Made by a program: the position numbers and the translations under genes | Assembly: GCA_001887945.1 (NCBI GenBank) | Contig: LDOQ01000212.1 | Span: 213,428-277,427, forward strand | Reading direction: 5' to 3' | Source: Spraguea lophii | Taxonomy: Eukaryota; Microsporidia; Spragueidae | Length of the DNA: 64,000 nucleotides | The notes under the pieces: model-generated | Told to the model about the DNA's origin: nothing | What the model saw: the letters and a program-made list of their open reading frames with translations, nothing else | Database searches by the model: none | Shown: piece after piece, positions 1-10,209 of the stretch | Numbering within the stretch: the stretch's first letter is position 1 | Layout of the letters: each line of letters begins with the position of its first letter

Positions 1-999
1 AAATCTGTCAATGAATGATTTCAAATGTTCCCTTTCTTCATTTTGCTTTTTGATTTCTTTTGCACGTTCTTCTCTTCTTCTACTATATTGTTCTTTAAAG
101 TTTTTATAACCACCTTTATATTCTTCTATCTTCTTATTCTCTAAATGTAATATCTTATTAACCGTATTGTTTAAAAATTCTCTATCATGTGAAACAATTA
201 CTACATTTTTAATTTTTATTATTTCTCTTTCTAACCATGTAATGGATGGTATATCTAAAAAGTTTGTAGGTTCATCAAGAAGTAAAAGATTATAGTTTGT
301 AAGTAATGCCTTCGCTATATATACTTTTTTAATCCAACCTCCACTAAAATTCTTTATAGGCACTGTAATCATATCCTGAGTGAATCCTAATCCTCTCAAA
401 ATTCTGAATGCTTCTTCTCTATTATAATCTTTAATCAATTTTTCTTCTACGGTTTTTTTACTATTCAGTCTTATATCTTGGTTAAGTAAAACAACACCTC
501 TTACTCTTTTAGCAATTTCCTTTAATAATAATGATTTTCCTTTACCATTACTTCCAACAAGCCCATATCTACCATCAAACTTAAGATTGATATCTTTCAT
601 AAGAATTCTATTTTTAACTTCTATTCTAATATCTTCTACGCATATTAAACTGTCTTTTGTTTTTATACAATCACAGTTTTCTTCCTCACAATACATACAG
701 TTATGAAATGAACTACTGCTTTCTTCTAATACATAATCAGTAACTTTATCAATGGAGGATTTAATAACATTATTATTTTCTATTTTGCTTTCTTCCTTTC
801 CTTTTTTATTAAATTCCACAGGCTCGTATTTATTAATACGTACTTTAAGATTCGGAATCAATTCTTTATATGGAAATTCATTTATTTCGTCCTGAGAAGA
901 AAAAGGAAATTCTTTTATAACTGAAATATATTCATCAATTATTTCTTGATGTAATTTATTATGAGATTCCTCTTCATAAGAACCAACACCATTATTCAT
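1..999 (-). CDS. ABCF-family ATPase (GCN20/EF3-like), 3' end outside window
   Basis: The 333 visible codons start at 999 and run off the left edge, so the second ATPase half is missing. I translated this region by hand. An N-terminal extension of about 120 residues precedes the first ABC domain. That domain has Walker A GSNGKGKS (149-156), signature FSGGW (218-222), Walker B LLLLDEPTNFLD (about 238-249) and the switch histidine in SHDRE (271). A lysine/glutamate-rich linker follows, as in soluble ABCF proteins, which act on ribosomes or in translational control; there is no membrane domain. The extension carries a tight cysteine cluster (C101, C104, C109, C111), which I do not know from GCN20. 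A CCC box (TTTTACCCTC) lies directly before the ATG. Only 39 bases separate it from the upstream gene on the same strand. Assignment to GCN20 rather than another ABCF member is inference. Confidence 0.88.
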   Translation of the reverse strand, partial: MNNGVGSYEEESHNKLHQEIIDEYISVIKEFPFSSQDEINEFPYKELIPNLKVRINKYEPVEFNKKGKEESKIENNNVIKSSIDKVTDYVLEESSSSFHNCMYCEEENCDCIKTKDSLICVEDIRIEVKNRILMKDINLKFDGRYGLVGSNGKGKSLLLKEIAKRVRGVVLLNQDIRLNSKKTVEEKLIKDYNREEAFRILRGLGFTQDMITVPIKNFSGGWIKKVYIAKALLTNYNLLLLDEPTNFLDIPSITWLEREIIKIKNVVIVSHDREFLNNTVNKILHLENKKIEEYKGGYKNFKEQYSRRREERAKEIKKQNEEREHLKSFIDRF

Positions 1000-1038
1000 T
1001 GAGGGTAAAAAAGAGAAAAATTTTACATATAATATAAT

Positions 1039-1389
1039 TTATTTACCATTATTTATCTTACACTCAGAATAATGACTTAAAGCTTTATACACTGCATCCA
1101 TACAAAAATTCTTTTTATATATAAATATTTCTGCCTTATATAATAATAGAGGATTTTTCAAATGAAAATATAATACATCATTCAACAATAATATAAGATC
1201 GGGATGACCATCTAAATCTTCATTACTATCCATTTCATTTATTATTTCCACTCTATCAACAATACCATTGGTAAGTTCTTTTACACGTATAATATCCGTA
1301 TTAGATAATTTTGCTTTATTATTTACTATTAGAAAATATGAAGGTAATTTCTTTAATGTTTCAACTTTAAATTCTTCATTACGTGACAT
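1039..1389 (-). CDS. small conserved-looking protein of unknown function
   Basis: This 116-residue ORF has no domain that I recognise. It is mixed polar and hydrophobic, with no signal peptide and no convincing transmembrane segment. The C-terminal half (residues about 60-110) has regular leucine and aromatic spacing that suggests helices. The sequence AGCCCAG directly before the ATG fits the CCC start signal seen at other genes in this window, and this is the main evidence that the ORF is real. It lies head to tail with the ABCF gene with a 39-base gap. A shared promoter is unlikely, because the downstream gene has its own CCC box. Confidence 0.65.
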   Translation of the reverse strand: MSRNEEFKVETLKKLPSYFLIVNNKAKLSNTDIIRVKELTNGIVDRVEIINEMDSNEDLDGHPDLILLLNDVLYFHLKNPLLLYKAEIFIYKKNFCMDAVYKALSHYSECKINNGK

Positions 1390-1429
1390 CTGGGCTAAAT
1401 TTATTTGAATAAAAATACAACTTTTTTAA

Positions 1430-1563
1430 AATGAAATTTTTATTTATAGAAGTTTCTAGTCTGTTGTAGTTTATGAAGGTTCCTAAGCGCATTTAAACTT
1501 ATATTAACTGATTTTACTATAGATATTCATTAATCCTATTTTATTTTATGTTTAGAGAAAGGT
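1430..1563 (-). repeat. SINE-like repeat, 3' part (minus orientation)
   Basis: Read on the minus strand, this ends in CTTCTATAAATAAA and, before that, contains the conserved block GGATTAATGAATATCTATAG followed by an AGGAACC motif. The same order is found in the full copies at 56505-57081 and 63115-63562. The tRNA-like head is absent, so it is a 5'-truncated copy. The rest of the spacer up to 2268 is plain AT-rich DNA in which I see no gene. Confidence 0.75.
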
Positions 1564-2268
1564 AAAAATACAAAAAAAATTAAAGATGTTAAAATGATAA
1601 CATAAAAATTAATAGTTATTTCTAAATATTATAATTATTATTTACAAGCACATATATTATTTAGATTAAATAATCCTAATATCTATGAAATATAAATTTA
1701 TTAGTTATTGCTTATATTTAAAATCTTATACTTTTTAATATTTTTATTTCATTTAAAAAATATATCAAGATACAACAATAGAAATTAATAATGTTGGTAA
1801 TATTCTATGAACATAATTTATTTATAATATAAATATATTATCATTCTCATATATTTCATGGTTAATAATATTCCGATATTTGAAAATGTAAAATAATATT
1901 TTTGTCATTAGGTTATAAATTTTATGTCTACTAATTAATGGATATTCACTAGATCATATGTTTTGTGTTTAATAACTAATGAGTATATTTTTGTATCTAA
2001 TGAATATAATATGTTTATGTTATCCATCCAATAATTTTATTAAAATAATTTGTTATATTCTAAGTTCAAAAGAATAATAAATAATATTTTATGAATAAAT
2101 ATTTGATTAACACAAAGGAAAAGAAATTATAAATACATTTAAACAAAATGATTAAATGAACATATATCCTCATAATTTAATTTTAATAATAATAACACAA
2201 GGATTTTTATTTTATATTAAATTTTCTTTCAAAAATTTTTTTAATAATTTTTTTTTCTTAGGGCTTAA

Positions 2269-2592
2269 ATGCAATTATCAAGAGAAGATCAAGTAGCTAT
2301 CCGTAAATATTTATTCAGAGAGAGTATATGCTTAGTTAAAGACAAGGATAATGGTAACCATCCAGAGCTTAATATCAATAATAAGCAGGTTATGAAGTTT
2401 TTAAGAAGCTATGTTTCTAGAGGATTGGTTGAAAAGGTATTTGTATGGCAACATGCATATTTTTTATTAAAATCAGAAGGTGTTGATGTTTTGAGAGAAG
2501 AATTATATTTGGATGAAACAGAAGTTCCATTGACATACATGAGAGAGACATATGAAGCACCTAAGGCAGAGGTAGGAAAGGTACAAGAATAA
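2269..2592 (+). CDS. RPS10: 40S ribosomal protein S10 (eS10)
   Basis: This 107-residue protein matches the eS10 plectin/S10 domain: a winged-helix fold with an HPEL motif near residue 32, then VMKFLRSYVSRGLVEKVFVW and a region ending in ELYLDETEVPLT. Eukaryotic eS10 is usually about 105-165 residues, so this is the short form without the glycine-rich tail. It belongs to the head of the 40S subunit. No intron interrupts the reading frame, although ribosomal protein genes are the usual intron carriers in microsporidia. The start is preceded by GGGCTTAAATG, the GGG variant of the start signal. Confidence 0.95.
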   Translation: MQLSREDQVAIRKYLFRESICLVKDKDNGNHPELNINNKQVMKFLRSYVSRGLVEKVFVWQHAYFLLKSEGVDVLREELYLDETEVPLTYMRETYEAPKAEVGKVQE

Positions 2593-2723
2593 AAAATTTA
2601 TTGAGATTAAATTATTTCAAAAATAAAAATGTTTTGAAATAACTGTTTTTTTTAATTTTTTTAAAATAATTTTATGGATTTTTGAGAAAATATATAAAAA
2701 AATATGAAATAAAATTTTTATTT

Positions 2724-3581
2724 CTATGCTATTGTACAATTTTTATCAAAAATTTCTATGAATTGTGTTACGATTTTTGAAAATTCTATTATTTGCTCAT
2801 ATTGTATGCATTTCATAATATCTTTTCCTATAAAGACAGGTGTAAATACCACTGCTAAATTATAAGCTGACATTTTGTTACGAACTTTCATTTTAGCAGT
2901 AAATCCAAGAACTCTTAATATCGTTAAAAACAATGTGCTGGTTTCTTCATCCAAAAGCGATATGAGGCAACAGAGAAGAGTGTGAACATTTTCTTTTTTA
3001 TAATTGCTGTTAATAATCTTTAAAAATATTTCTTTTCCAAATAAACCGTTATGAGTATCTCTAATGTATGCTTTAACACCATTACATAACTCATATGCAT
3101 TATATTCCTTGAAATTCGGCTCTAGACCAACTTCGATATGTCGTGATATTTCTATCATTTTGATATGGACAACGGATTTTCTGAAAATTCCTTCTTTTTC
3201 AAGGCCTCGAGATAATACTAGATATTCTAATATATTATATATTACTTCAAGACTCTTTTTTCTATCTTCAATCGTAGGCTTTGCTTCTCTAAATGAATCT
3301 CTCATTGTTACGTGTTTAGATTGGTCTTTGGAAGAAAATAACGTCTTTATTTGTTTATCTGCTTCCTTTGCATTTATAAGGCCAATTCTTGTCTGACATG
3401 AATTATCAGTAGATTTTCTTGAAGGAGTATTATTTTCTTCGGCCTTCGTATCTATAATCGAACTTTCTTTCATAAAGGAGAACCCTGATGAAAGTTTTCT
3501 AGAAAAAAGGAGAACAAAAATATATCTCAATAAAATTGATAGATAATTGGATTTAAGGTTATCAAAAAAATAGAACAACAT
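2724..3581 (-). CDS. RhoGAP-domain protein
   Basis: The C-terminal two thirds form a Rho GTPase-activating domain. Residues 105-140 hold the first helices and the arginine-finger loop EGIFRKS (R134). Near residue 230 the conserved element NKMSAYNLAVVF is followed by TPVF, the usual helix that contacts Rho. It would switch Rho-type GTPases off and act in cortical or cytoskeletal control. The first 36 residues are hydrophobic and look like translated spacer. An alternative start at 3473 (M37) has a GGG motif about 12 bases upstream and gives a 249-residue protein; I think that start is at least as likely. The downstream end lies 131 bases from eS10, which is convergent. Confidence 0.85.
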   Translation of the reverse strand: MLFYFFDNLKSNYLSILLRYIFVLLFSRKLSSGFSFMKESSIIDTKAEENNTPSRKSTDNSCQTRIGLINAKEADKQIKTLFSSKDQSKHVTMRDSFREAKPTIEDRKKSLEVIYNILEYLVLSRGLEKEGIFRKSVVHIKMIEISRHIEVGLEPNFKEYNAYELCNGVKAYIRDTHNGLFGKEIFLKIINSNYKKENVHTLLCCLISLLDEETSTLFLTILRVLGFTAKMKVRNKMSAYNLAVVFTPVFIGKDIMKCIQYEQIIEFSKIVTQFIEIFDKNCTIA

Positions 3582-3626
3582 TTAATGGCATATAATCCAT
3601 CAATCAGGTTACAAAAAAAATTTATT

Positions 3627-3752
3627 ATGAAAATAAATTATCCTATAATATTATCACTTATTTTTGTTTTATACGAAAAAAAAAGATTGGATCATGATAA
3701 TATTTATTTAGTAGAAATATCTCCAGATAGCAATAAAAAACTGCTGAAATAA
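3627..3752 (+). CDS. possible 41-residue ORF with hydrophobic N-terminus
   Basis: A short open frame lies in the spacer between the divergent RhoGAP and acyltransferase genes. It starts MKINYPIILSLIFVLYEKK and continues with a charged tail, which would suit a small secreted or anchored peptide. There is no CCC box and no homologue that I know. It may be chance in AT-rich DNA. The rest of the spacer (3753-4144) shows nothing recognisable. Confidence 0.2.
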   Translation: MKINYPIILSLIFVLYEKKRLDHDNIYLVEISPDSNKKLLK

Positions 3753-4144
3753 GCAAAAAGTAGCTTCATTCACTCTACGTATTTATTTTATCGGATTTTT
3801 TTGTTGTCCACTTAAATTATTTTTCTCATTATAAAATAATTATGAAAAACCATAAATGGTAAATTAAAATGATTTCTTCGAAGGTTAACAAACAATAAAA
3901 ACTAACATATTATTTTTTTAGGGAATAAAAATAAATAATTCTTAAATAAAAAAATTATATATTAATGTTTTTCATGAAATAATAAAATATATTTTATGAC
4001 GTAAATTAAAAATTTTTGATGTTATATCAATAAATAATTATGTTGAATTAATTTCAAAAACAATTTATCAAATTATGTATTATTGATATTTATTGAAACA
4101 TGTATTAATGTTTGTTATAAAAAAAAGATATTTTATACTAACCC

Positions 4145-5017
4145 ATGATAATTATACTTTTGAAAAAATATTTATTATTCCTTTTAACCTTTATTATTGG
4201 ATCTACTTCGATATGTTTACCTGTCTTATGTCCAATTTTTAAAATTTTTACTCAAAGAGGTTGTATAACCTTTGTATCGATATATTCATATATTATATGG
4301 AACCTTTACAGTATAATATTTAATCTTACTTCACATATTGAATTTGAAGATATAGAAGAATTGGAAAAAATAGAAGATTATGACAACTGTATTTTATTAA
4401 GCAATCATGTTGCTGCTATAGATTTTTTAGTATTACATGAAATTGCAAAGAAGAAAAAAATGTTGAAGAATTTAAAATATGTGCTAAAAACTTCGCTTAT
4501 ATTTATACCGTTTATAGGTACAGGTATTTATTTCCTTAAATTTTGTTTTATAAGCAGGTCAATAAAAAAAGATAAAGAGAAACTTAAAAATTGGTGCAGG
4601 TTTATTCAACAGAACAAGATTCCGACATGGTTGGTAGTATATCCCGAAGGAACAAGATTTACAAAAGAAAAACAGAAAGCTTCAGAAACTTTTTGCAGAG
4701 AAAAAAATATAGAACCATTTACAAATGTTCTATACCCGAGAATAAAGGGTTTCGAAATCTTACAACCTAATTCAAAAAAATATTTAACGAAGATTGTTGA
4801 TGTTACATTACAATATTTCAATACTGATGAAACTAAAGAAATACCATCATTAGCAAAATTTTATTTACAACAACCCAAAGGATATTTTAAGGCAAAAATA
4901 AAAGTAACGAATGCTGAAGATATAAAAAACCCTGGTGAATTTTTAAAAGAAAGTTTCAAAATGAAAGGCGAAACGATTGAACGGTGGAAAAGAGAAATAA
5001 ACCACAAAGAAAATTAA
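4145..5017 (+). CDS. PlsC-type lysophospholipid acyltransferase
   Basis: This 290-residue glycerophospholipid acyltransferase has the catalytic HX4D motif NHVAAID (H88, D93), the block FIGTGIYF near 122 and the substrate-binding motif YPEGTR (164-169). These are motifs I to III of the LPLAT/AGPAT family. The N-terminus contains one or two hydrophobic segments (residues 1-60) expected to sit in the ER membrane. The likely reaction is acylation of a lysophosphatidic acid or another lysophospholipid. The family resemblance is closest to the LCLAT/AGPAT3-5-like eukaryotic group, but the substrate cannot be read from sequence. The start ATG directly follows CCC (CTAACCCATG), which settles the start. 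Confidence 0.92.
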   Translation: MIIILLKKYLLFLLTFIIGSTSICLPVLCPIFKIFTQRGCITFVSIYSYIIWNLYSIIFNLTSHIEFEDIEELEKIEDYDNCILLSNHVAAIDFLVLHEIAKKKKMLKNLKYVLKTSLIFIPFIGTGIYFLKFCFISRSIKKDKEKLKNWCRFIQQNKIPTWLVVYPEGTRFTKEKQKASETFCREKNIEPFTNVLYPRIKGFEILQPNSKKYLTKIVDVTLQYFNTDETKEIPSLAKFYLQQPKGYFKAKIKVTNAEDIKNPGEFLKESFKMKGETIERWKREINHKEN

Positions 5018-5499
5018 TTATAGATTAATAAATGCATTTAAATTTATTTTATATTTTATTCCTATAAAAATAGTATTTTATTAGATATTAGCTATACTAT
5101 TTTATTTTAAAAATGGGAATATGAAATGTATAATTTCTTCATTTTCTAGGTAATTATTTGTAATTAAAGAAATATGAATCAATTATATTTTAAAATGTAT
5201 ACTTAGATTCTAAAATTTTATTTAAAAAAAATATAAACAAATTTTCAAAGTGGTTTTAATACTTTTTAAATATCGAAATGTTTATTTTCTTTTTATTGTT
5301 TAAACAACATTTTAAAAATTTGTTAAGGTGAATCACAGATTTAAAACTTGTTATTCAATTCTTTCATTATCCGTTTCTTCTGGAATTGCTTTTTTATAAA
5401 GATAACCCTTCAACTTTAAAGGTATACGAACATCTTTGTTTTGTATTTAAAAAATGCAAAGTTCATTAACTTCTTCATATTCAAATAAATTATTCAAAT

Positions 5500-6538
5500 C
5501 TAAATCCTCACAAATTTATTAGTTAAATATTCTCTTAATTGATTATATAATGTTAAATCGTATTCTCCATTTATCAGATATCTGTTGATTTCATTTATTA
5601 TTGGTTGCAAAGTAAATTTATTAAAAAATTGTTCAATTATATATTTTTTATCATAAAGTACTGATATCATAAACATATCAGCAAATAAATTGACCAATTT
5701 TTTCGAATCCAAAATCCTCTTTTAATATACTTCTCCAGTTTAAAAATATCCCAATATCTCCCTTTTCATCTCTGCCACTAGTTATGTCTTTAAATATATC
5801 AAATTTAAGAGTTGAGAATATTTCTATTATCTCTTAATCGGCAGAATTATAATTATATCTTTATTTCAATAATAATGTTGCAATAAATATTTTTTTTTCT
5901 AGCCATTTATACAAGAAGCATTATATATAGTCGTATTGTGTTTAAGACATGATTGGTTTAAAAAGTACAGTAACTGTATTATCAACAATGTCTAATTTTT
6001 TTAGAAAATAGTTGGATCATAATTATAATAATAGATATTAAACGATTAGTAATTGAATTTCTTCTTTTATAATTGATAGATGAATCTTGAATTAATTCTG
6101 ATTTATCTTCATAATGATAGTATGTTTCTATTATTCACATTAAAAAGTTATTTTTTCTTCTTCTGTAAATGGATTTATTTTGTTAAAAATAATTTGTAAC
6201 ATATCTGCAACTTCTTTTCTTGTTTTTTTAGTTTATCCGTTTTAAAACGTTACTGTCGATTATCTTACAAAAAATGTATTTGGGTATATTAATATTATCG
6301 GAAAGATATACTTCATTTGCATTTATCAGGTAAAATAATTATCAACTGTACCGTATTTCTCTTACAATTATTTCTTTATCAACTTGATCGTTTTTTCATA
6401 CAATGTTTTTTGAAACCCACTAAATCGATTGGTACATTATATCGATTCTTTTACCGACTTATTTTTATCCAACATTTTCATATTATTAAATAGGACTTCC
6501 ATTAATTCGTCATGTTTACATTTTACAACACCATTCAT
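5500..6538 (-). pseudogene. decayed ORF of about 350-400 codons, family uncertain
   Basis: On the minus strand a reading begins at an ATG at 6538 and proceeds with coding-like amino-acid usage, but it is broken by several stops and frame changes (near 6440, 6350 and 6240). Fragments include a segment with PFTEEEKITF and, at 5712-5500, an open stretch of 70 codons with KKLVNLFADMFMISVLYDKK. The latter resembles the helical hairpins of HEAT/MIF4G proteins, but the similarity is weak. A short segment also recalls the FTNEEKTEF stretch of the ORF at 55794, so the two may belong to one lineage-specific helical family. I call it a pseudogene because no single frame can carry the whole. The flanks (5018-5499, 6539-6816) hold nothing else that I can support. 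Confidence 0.55.
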
Positions 6539-6816
6539 TGTGGTAAAAAAGTAATTTTAATATAATAACTAATTAAATTTTAATTATTTTGTTTTTTACC
6601 AAAATTTATGAAATGCCCTGTAAATATTGTATGATAATAAAAACATAAATAATTATCGACTATTAAAATAATTTATTATTGGATATTCATTATAATTTTT
6701 TGAAAAAAGCATATTTATGTTTTATCTGTTATTATTATTTTTAATTTCCATTAAAGCAAAAAAATTTTAATTGCTTATTATTATAATCCTACATTAAGTA
6801 ATATATTTTAATTCTA

Positions 6817-7857
6817 TTATTTATTTTTATATTTATCATAAGCTAATTCAGCAACACACTTTTCCCCTAATATTTTATAATTATCATAGCTTTTAATAAA
6901 TTCATGTGCTTCATCTTCATTTTTAAATTGAATAAAACAATATCCGAAATTTCTATCTTTTCTCTGATCAGATCTTAAATCTATATTTCTAATTTTATAA
7001 TCTTTTAATGTTTTTCTTATATCTTCTTTTGTAAGTTTTTTATTTATGTTAGAAAGGAATACTCTTGTATCACTTTCACCACCAACCTTTATTTCTTTTT
7101 TACGGAATACTTCTATCAATCGTTGATTGAAATATAATGGTTTTGAGAATATAATATTTTTCAGATCACAAAATTCTATTTTGCATATTCCAGTAAAAAA
7201 ATTATTTTTATTCTTGAACATTTTTATATTTGTAATTTTACCATATTTTTCAAAATATTCTTTTATTTCTTCTTTTGTTGTTTTATAAGATAAATTATAA
7301 ATATCCAAGTTTGTTGTATTTTCATTATTTTCACTGCTTTCCTCTATATCTCTAACTATTTTATCCTCTTTTTGCTTTTTAAATGTTTTTTCTTCCTTCT
7401 GGGTTTTATACGTTTTTTCTTTTTTCTTTTCGACTTCACTATCGCTACTAGAATCATATTCTATTCTATTCTTATTTTTATTCCCGTTTTTATATTTTAC
7501 ACTATTATTATTCTCTGTCTCATTCTTTTCCTTTTGTTTTTGTAAATATTTATCTTTTGGTAAACAATATGACATTTTTATTTTCTTATTGTTAAACTCC
7601 TCATTATTTCTTAATCTTTCATACATATCCTTATAATTTTTATACTGAACAAACACTGTACCTTTAAACTTATTGTCCAACAAATGTTTCCGTATCTCAC
7701 AATTTTTTCCAAAATATTTTTTTAAATCGATCTCGGTTGCATCTTGTGGTATATTTTTTGCAACTATTCTAAATTTCTTACATTCTTCCTCTTTAAATTC
7801 CACAAATTTCCTCTTCTTCTCAACATTCTCATTTTTCTTTTTTACTCTTTTTTGCAT
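6817..7857 (-). CDS. RNA-binding protein with three RRM domains
   Basis: The 346-residue protein holds three RNA recognition motifs: residues about 28-100, 182-255 and 260-343. RNP-1-like segments are visible (KGTVFVQYKNY in the first, FGYCFIQF in the third). A lysine/glutamate/asparagine-rich linker lies between RRM1 and RRM2 (about 105-175). The basic termini and this layout resemble nucleolar ribosome-biogenesis proteins such as Nop4 or Mrd1 in reduced form. That placement is inference; it could equally be another nuclear RNA-binding protein. The start is preceded by TATCC rather than a full CCC. Confidence 0.82.
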   Translation of the reverse strand: MQKRVKKKNENVEKKRKFVEFKEEECKKFRIVAKNIPQDATEIDLKKYFGKNCEIRKHLLDNKFKGTVFVQYKNYKDMYERLRNNEEFNNKKIKMSYCLPKDKYLQKQKEKNETENNNSVKYKNGNKNKNRIEYDSSSDSEVEKKKEKTYKTQKEEKTFKKQKEDKIVRDIEESSENNENTTNLDIYNLSYKTTKEEIKEYFEKYGKITNIKMFKNKNNFFTGICKIEFCDLKNIIFSKPLYFNQRLIEVFRKKEIKVGGESDTRVFLSNINKKLTKEDIRKTLKDYKIRNIDLRSDQRKDRNFGYCFIQFKNEDEAHEFIKSYDNYKILGEKCVAELAYDKYKNK

Positions 7858-8691
7858 GGATAAAAAATTTATAGTTCAATAAAAATATTTTTTTTCTTAA
7901 AAAATTTTATTTATTATTTATTTGAAATATGATAGAATTATGAAAATATAAGGTTATTTTATATATATAATTATATTATACCTTTATAATTCTGTTATAT
8001 TTCTATTACGTTTTTATTATACCTTTATAACTCTGTTATATTTTTATCACATTTCTATTATATTTATAATCCTGCTATATTTCTATATCTATTTCATTAA
8101 GTATGACTATAAGTAAATGTTTCTTTGCAATTATTCCTTACTTCATTATTCTTATAAATTTAATACGAAATGTTTTTTATGGTAAATTAGTTAAAATTTT
8201 TTAAATAGTTATTTAAAGATAATAAATACATTTATATCGATGGTATAAAATTTTTAGTTCTGGAAAATTATACTTTTAATTACAAAATTCTTTAAAAAGT
8301 AAATTAACTTTCTTATCTATTTACTCTAAAAATAAAGTTTAATTCATGGTTTTTTAATAAAAGATATAAGTTTAATTCATAGATTTTTAATAAAAAATGT
8401 AAGTTTATATTTTAATTTAAAAATAATATTTCATATTCTATTTTTAGTTTCTTTGTAAAAATAAAAAAAAATAGATTTTAAGAATTTGATGTTTTATTAA
8501 AAATTTAACCCAAATCTAATTCATTCTTTTTTAATTTGATTTTATTTGAAAAAAATGTATTTTATTTTTATGAAGAACATTATTAAATCAATCTTGTTGA
8601 CACCCGATTTTTTTTACAAAAACTTTTAGTATCAAAATAAATATTTTTTTTTGATAAAAGAAAGCTTATTTAGTAAATAATAGTTTAATTA
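7858..8691. repeat. spacer with a tandem repeat of about 40 bp (7975-8095) and a shorter duplication
   Basis: The phrase CCTTTATAA, then CTGTTATAT, recurs at 7981, 8022 and, degraded, at about 8061, so the period is about 40-41 bases over three units. A second direct duplication of about 37 bases (AAGTTTAATTCAT, then TTTTTAATAAAA) lies at 8335-8405. No gene is seen. A 41-base repeat of different sequence lies on the other side of the homeodomain gene. Confidence 0.7.
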
Positions 8692-9204
8692 ATGACCAAT
8701 AATCGACTAATGTCAATTTGCTTTTTTAAAGGAGAGACACTTAAATGTTCTCTTGAATCCCCTGTCATGGGTCGAAATTCGCCTTTTAAAGCAGTTAAAT
8801 TTATTGATTCTACACACGAGGTATTAAAGAGTTACCACAAACCAAAATCTAATAAAAGACCACGTACTAAACTTTCTGAAAACCAGATTTCAATATTAGA
8901 AGATTGTTTCAATCTTAATCATCATCCTAATACAGATCTCAAAGAATCTATAGCAATGAGAGTTGGTATACCAATGAAAAATGTACAAATATGGTTTCAG
9001 AACAGGAGAGCCAAAGATAAGAATATCAAAGAAAATGCAGAAATAAAAATGAAACAAGAACAGAATAGACCCTTATTTTATAAGCCAGGATATCCTAATA
9101 TCAGAAATATATCTTCTTCTAAAAATTATACGTCTTATAATTCTACGCCAGAATATGATTATTACCAACAAATGGGTAGAGATGGTTTTAATCGCTGGAA
9201 ATAA
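8692..9204 (+). CDS. homeodomain transcription factor
   Basis: Residues about 54-113 are a complete homeodomain. It has the basic N-terminal arm NKRPRTK, helix 1-2 spacing, and recognition helix KNVQIWFQNRRAKDK with WFQNRR at 101-106. It is therefore a sequence-specific DNA-binding protein of the small microsporidian HD family. The C-terminal 55 residues are polar and tyrosine-rich, without a known domain. The longest frame starts at 8692, but a CCCC box lies only five bases before an in-frame ATG at 8767 (M26). By analogy with other genes here, that may be the true start, giving 145 residues; the homeodomain is intact either way. Confidence 0.93.
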   Translation: MTNNRLMSICFFKGETLKCSLESPVMGRNSPFKAVKFIDSTHEVLKSYHKPKSNKRPRTKLSENQISILEDCFNLNHHPNTDLKESIAMRVGIPMKNVQIWFQNRRAKDKNIKENAEIKMKQEQNRPLFYKPGYPNIRNISSSKNYTSYNSTPEYDYYQQMGRDGFNRWK

Positions 9205-9444
9205 TTTAGAAGTAAAAATTTCTTAAAATAAATTTTATGAATACCATTTCCTGTTAAAATGAAAAAAAAAGTTGAATATCTTTTTATTTGTAATTTTATT
9301 TTTATTATCAAAATATTTTTTACGAATAATAAAATAATATTTAATTTTATTTTTTTAAATAACACTTTAATTATTTATTTAATTTTCTTCTTTATTTTAA
9401 ATATTAAATTGTCTCTAAAAAGATAAGTTAAACAAAAATATATC

Positions 9445-9545
9445 CATTTTTTTATTATTGATCACTAATTGATTTATTATTTAACGTTTTTTTTATTATT
9501 GATCACTAATTGATTTATTATTTAACGTTTTTTTTATTATTGATC
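9445..9545. repeat. 41-bp tandem repeat, about 2.4 copies
   Basis: The unit contains GATCACTAATTGATTTATTA followed by TTTAACG and a T-run. Copies are in register at offsets of exactly 41 bases (ATTATTGATC at 9454, 9495 and 9536). The third copy is cut short. The first two units are nearly identical, so the expansion is recent. The rest of spacer 9205-9854 is AT-rich with no gene visible. Confidence 0.85.
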
Positions 9546-9854
9546 TATTTTTTTATTAATTCAATAACCATATTACCACAAAAGTAAAACTTATAAACAT
9601 TTAAAACAACCCAACTAATATTTTTTTAAAACGTTTATCACTTTATATTTTTTAAACATAAGAAAATTTAGTTAAGATTCATTTATCAATTTATATTGAC
9701 GTCAAAATATACATTTTAATAAATATTATTATTTTCATTGTTCCATATTCTTTATTATGTTTTATCAATAAAAACAAATGGAATGGAAACTGTCTCCATT
9801 ATTATTTTGATAATCCAATAATTTCTTTTTAAAAAATAATTTCATATCAAAACA

Positions 9855-10133
9855 ATGGAGACGATTTTCATTCCAAGAGATCCTAGGAGTGATAATGTTA
9901 AATTCATAGAGAAAAGGCCTAAAATATTAGAACAAAGAATAACAGAGGATTTTTGGACAAAAATTATTGGATTTTTAAATGAATTTATAAAATATTCATA
10001 TATACGATCATTACGAAATAAAAAAATAAGAAAATATTTATACCGATTGAATAAGATTTTGTTAATTAAGAAGATTTTCATATGTGATCCATCTGTTAAT
10101 AATTTTTTAGAATTAAAAATTATTTTATATTAG
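9855..10133 (+). CDS. small ORF of unknown function
   Basis: This 92-codon frame starts METIFIPRDPRSDN and is rich in lysine, isoleucine and aromatic residues, with several basic patches in the middle. I recognise no family. It lacks a CCC box but is the only sizeable ORF in a 1.4 kb stretch, and its amino-acid usage resembles neighbouring proteins. It may be a real small gene, a decayed fragment or chance. A minus-strand ORF of similar size overlaps it and is less convincing. Confidence 0.35.
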   Translation: METIFIPRDPRSDNVKFIEKRPKILEQRITEDFWTKIIGFLNEFIKYSYIRSLRNKKIRKYLYRLNKILLIKKIFICDPSVNNFLELKIILY

Positions 10134-10209
10134 AAATTTCATAAAATATATTTCACTATCATATTTATTTTGAAACAGTTGATAAACAATAACTCTTTTG
10201 ATCTATAAT

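Noticed and set aside
3064..3396. Plus-strand 110-codon ORF
   Set aside because: Lies fully inside the RhoGAP coding region on the other strand and shows no family similarity.
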